A DNA stretch of 42,524 nucleotides, taken from positions 1-42,524 of IMG/VR virus record IMGVR_UViG_3300020459_000024, one strand, 5' to 3'. The DNA comes from a virus. The notes beneath the pieces are model-generated. The model did no database searches. It had not been told where the DNA came from and was given only the letters and a program-made list of their open reading frames with translations. A program made the position numbers and the translations under genes. Positions 40,621-42,524 of this stretch are shown piece by piece; position 1 is the first letter of the stretch, and every line of letters starts with the position of its first letter.

Positions 40621-40950
40621 ATGACACCCTTACTTCCATCTCCTGAACATTATTTATACAACCTAATAACCATGACATCCTCTGAAGCAAAGCGTCTTTG
40701 GAGGCGCAGTATCAAAGAGCACTTTGACTGTACATGTGTTTATTGCGGAGAAACTTATGAACTACATCAACTCACTTTGGATCACGTACACCCTCGCAGC
40801 AAGGGCGGAGAAGACATTTCATCGAATGTTGTACCAGCGTGTACCAAATGTAATCAGGACAAAGGAAGTAAACATTGGCGCTCTTGGATGAGAGAGCAAT
40901 TTGGACAAAACCTTTTAAGAGAAGGACTAATACTATCGCACATTAATTAA
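40621..40950 (+). CDS. HNH endonuclease
   Basis: A 109-residue protein (or 92 from an in-frame ATG at 40672). HNH features: CVYCG zinc pair, LDHVHPRSKGGEDISSNVVP with the catalytic His, and ACTKCNQDKGS with the second zinc pair. HNH proteins beside terminase genes often take part in packaging, though this one could instead be a free-standing homing-type nuclease. The usual large terminase does not follow directly; a second nuclease-like gene does. Confidence 0.85.
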   Translation: MTPLLPSPEHYLYNLITMTSSEAKRLWRRSIKEHFDCTCVYCGETYELHQLTLDHVHPRSKGGEDISSNVVPACTKCNQDKGSKHWRSWMREQFGQNLLREGLILSHIN

Positions 40951-41019
40951 ATGCATAAAAACGGACACAAGAAACCAGTAAAGAAAGCAAAACCTAAGCC
41001 AGTCAAGAAAGGCTACTGA
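40951..41019 (+). CDS. Lys-rich micropeptide (22 aa)
   Basis: The frame starts at the base after the HNH stop and encodes MHKNGHKKPVKKAKPKPVKK then GY. Very short Lys/Pro-rich peptides at the end of an operon recur in marine phages. It directly precedes a terminator. Its size makes it tentative. Confidence 0.4.
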   Translation: MHKNGHKKPVKKAKPKPVKKGY

Positions 41020-41042
41020 ATAACACGAATTAATTAATACAT

Positions 41043-41065
41043 GCCCCGAAAAGGGGCTTTTTTTT
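41043..41065 (+). terminator. Rho-independent terminator overlapping the next gene's ribosome site
   Basis: Stem GCCCC/GGGGC (41043-41047 with 41053-41057), loop GAAAA, then eight T residues (41058-41065). The next ATG begins at 41066, so AAGGGG in the 3' arm is the only Shine-Dalgarno-like sequence for that gene and is buried when the hairpin forms. Confidence 0.85.
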
Positions 41066-42445
41066 ATGGATCATTTTCAGCGTCTATATGACACCACAGT
41101 TCGTACTTTAGATGGATTAAGTGGTAATGGTTATGGAAAAGAGCAAGACGACCGCTTAAGACAAGAAGGAACGATTGCTACGCTTAACGGCGAAGAAGTC
41201 AAATGGAATAAAGGTGATTGGGTTCCAACTAACGAATACAAAAAGCCTAAAAAATTTGAAAGGGCAGCTGACAACGTTACAGACACCATTGAATATGCAC
41301 TTAACGGTGATTTAGGTTATCGCCACTTAAATACGGTAAGGAATGAAGCTGTTAAAATGTCAGCCGGTGCCGCACATTATGTTAGCACCAATGTTGTAGA
41401 GCCACTTAAAACAGTAAGTGAAGACTATGGAAATGGTCATTACGAACCAAACGGGGCTGGTGAAAATTTAGCAGTTGGTATTGGTAGTGGATTAAGGCTC
41501 GCTGAGTGGGGTTTAGATAAAGCAGGAGATGCTGGAGAATATCTTGGTAATCACTTAGATATTGATCCAAGAGTAAGCAGGTTTGTTGCCGAAGAAGCTC
41601 TTACTGCTCTAGCAACCGCTGGAAGTTCAACAGTTCTAAAACAAGGGCTAAAAGTTGCAAATAAATTAGATAATTTAATACCACCACGAACACCACAACT
41701 TGCAATAGCTAAGGGCGGGGCGCATGTCCAAATTCCTACTGATGTAACTCCTGATCTATCGCAGCAAGTTTTTGATATTACAATTAAAAATCCTGAATTT
41801 ATCGCGCCTGGAGTCAGAGAAGGCATTGCCAAAGATCCAGATGTTGCAAGGCAAATTGTTGATAGGTCTGACAAAGTTGAAAAACAAGCTAATAGGTTAG
41901 AGACTTGGAGACAAGCAGAGCTTAAAGCTACAACGCTAAAAGAAAAGGCAGTGGCTAAAAAGAATCAGAAAAAAGCAACTGCTGATTTGAGGAGCCAAAT
42001 GTCTAACGTGCCTCAAATTGTGCAGGATGACCCCATTGCATATAGAGTTAAGCAATTTAAAGATGTTGACAAAATTGAACAACATCACCTGATTAGTAAG
42101 GCACAAACAGCAGGCTATTACGATCAAATGGATTATTTGATAGAACGAAATTTAGCAGATCATGATGATCTAGTTGCGATGGGTGAGTATGCAAAAATGC
42201 GGGGAGCAGCAAGTGGAGATAGGCTTTCAAATATGCTCAATATGAATAAGATTCCCCACAACGAGTATCATACATATTTAAGAGATACTGGTCAAGAAAT
42301 TAAACCAAAAAAAATCCGAGAGATTGTCAGAAAAGCAAAAAATGCTGATGAATTAATGGAGCTGTACAAAGATTTTATTGATAATCAAATATCAGTCAAA
42401 CAAGACGCTATAGGTTACCAAAATTTATGGGATATGGATAAGTGA
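41066..42445 (+). CDS. HNH/EndoVII-like nuclease domain protein between terminase genes
   Basis: A 459-residue protein. Residues 1-60 are polar; 110-230 are Gly/Ala-rich with weak hydrophobic parts (AVGIGSGLRLAEWGLDKAGD); 270-325 are a charged coiled part. The last 125 residues hold IEQHHLISKAQ (H340-H341) and, after a helical spacer, LNMNKIPHNEYHTYLRD (H398, H402). That spacing is like the HHL...H..YH pattern of HNH/EndoVII-fold nucleases found as toxin or effector domains. I do not recognise the full-length protein. A packaging nuclease, ejected effector or selfish element is possible. Its start directly follows a terminator, and the GTGA overlap couples it to terL. Confidence 0.55.
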   Translation: MDHFQRLYDTTVRTLDGLSGNGYGKEQDDRLRQEGTIATLNGEEVKWNKGDWVPTNEYKKPKKFERAADNVTDTIEYALNGDLGYRHLNTVRNEAVKMSAGAAHYVSTNVVEPLKTVSEDYGNGHYEPNGAGENLAVGIGSGLRLAEWGLDKAGDAGEYLGNHLDIDPRVSRFVAEEALTALATAGSSTVLKQGLKVANKLDNLIPPRTPQLAIAKGGAHVQIPTDVTPDLSQQVFDITIKNPEFIAPGVREGIAKDPDVARQIVDRSDKVEKQANRLETWRQAELKATTLKEKAVAKKNQKKATADLRSQMSNVPQIVQDDPIAYRVKQFKDVDKIEQHHLISKAQTAGYYDQMDYLIERNLADHDDLVAMGEYAKMRGAASGDRLSNMLNMNKIPHNEYHTYLRDTGQEIKPKKIREIVRKAKNADELMELYKDFIDNQISVKQDAIGYQNLWDMDK

Positions 42446-42524
42446 ATAACGTCCTTGAGGCGTTACAAGAAGACTTCAAGCTGTTCTTACAAGCTTTATG
42501 GGGACAGCTTGATCTTCCTACGCC
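42442..42524 (+). CDS. terL: large terminase subunit, N-terminus only (T7 gp19-like)
   Basis: GTG at 42442 overlaps the previous TGA (GTGA). The first codons read VNNVLEALQEDFKLFLQALW then GQLDLPTP, which matches the N-terminus of T7 gp19 (L..DF..FL..LW..L.LP.PT). The gene is cut by the window end before the ATPase motifs. It powers DNA packaging and cuts concatemers. Confidence 0.8.
   Translation, partial: MNNVLEALQEDFKLFLQALWGQLDLPT

Noticed and set aside
1-42524. CRISPR array or insertion sequence
   Set aside because: No regularly spaced repeat array, transposase or IS-type terminal repeats were seen.

Overview
This window is most of the genome of a T7-like marine cyanophage (a cyanobacterial podovirus, Autographivirales type), of the general kind that infects Prochlorococcus or low-GC Synechococcus. 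The evidence is a complete T7 gene order on one strand (single-subunit RNA polymerase, SSB, endonuclease I, primase-helicase, family A DNA polymerase, exonuclease, portal, scaffold, capsid, tail tubes, internal core proteins, tail fibre, small terminase, start of large terminase), together with a photosystem II psbA gene, a ribonucleotide reductase pair, and an integrase beside a partial leucine tRNA. The DNA leans AT-rich (about 40% GC by eye). All genes read rightward, with start/stop overlaps of 1-4 bases in many places and some much longer ones.

Layout. 1-1870: a string of very small, mostly unrecognised early genes linked by overlaps, including two single-membrane-segment peptides and a Cys-rich possible ribbon-helix-helix protein. 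1800-3430: a winged-helix (MarR-like) regulator overlapping a tyrosine integrase, then a 250-base non-coding attachment region. That region holds integrase-arm-like repeats and the 5' half of a tRNA-Leu(UAA). 3434-11650: transcription and replication genes. The DNA polymerase is encoded as two overlapping reading frames, one for the exonuclease and one for the polymerase. They are followed by a DUF3310 protein and a MazG-like protein. 11648-14530: a GH24 lysozyme, the class I-type ribonucleotide reductase large and small subunits, and a small gene. 14530-20573: virion morphogenesis (repeat protein, portal, scaffold, capsid), interrupted by a host-takeover insert. The insert holds a tiny outer-membrane-barrel-like protein, psbA and a 60-residue protein, and the same unusual RNA hairpin lies upstream of both psbA and the capsid gene. 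A strong terminator follows the capsid gene, as in T7. 20587-31794: tail tubes and three internal core/ejection proteins; the lytic transglycosylase domain sits at the C-terminus of the second one. 31801-38042: tail fibre, two further fibre-type proteins and a likely fibre chaperone. 38039-40141: small membrane and secreted proteins where T7 has its holin, so the lysis candidates lie here. 40125-42524: small terminase, a basic protein, an HNH nuclease, a Lys-rich peptide, a terminator, a 459-residue protein with a second HNH/EndoVII-like nuclease signature, and the first 28 codons of the large terminase, cut by the window end.

How it works together. The phage polymerase should drive the middle and late genes. 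psbA would keep photosystem II running during infection. Endonuclease I, exonuclease, the reductase and MazG point to recycling and making nucleotides for replication. The integrase and attachment site suggest that integration at a host tRNA-Leu gene is possible, although no classical lysogeny repressor is recognisable.

Most notable: (a) the paired, covarying RNA element in front of psbA and the capsid gene; (b) a D1 protein that ends exactly at Ala344 and so needs no C-terminal processing; (c) a reductase small subunit with Leu where the radical Tyr normally sits; (d) the split DNA polymerase; (e) the nuclease-like gene wedged between the terminase genes, whose only Shine-Dalgarno-like sequence is inside a terminator hairpin.
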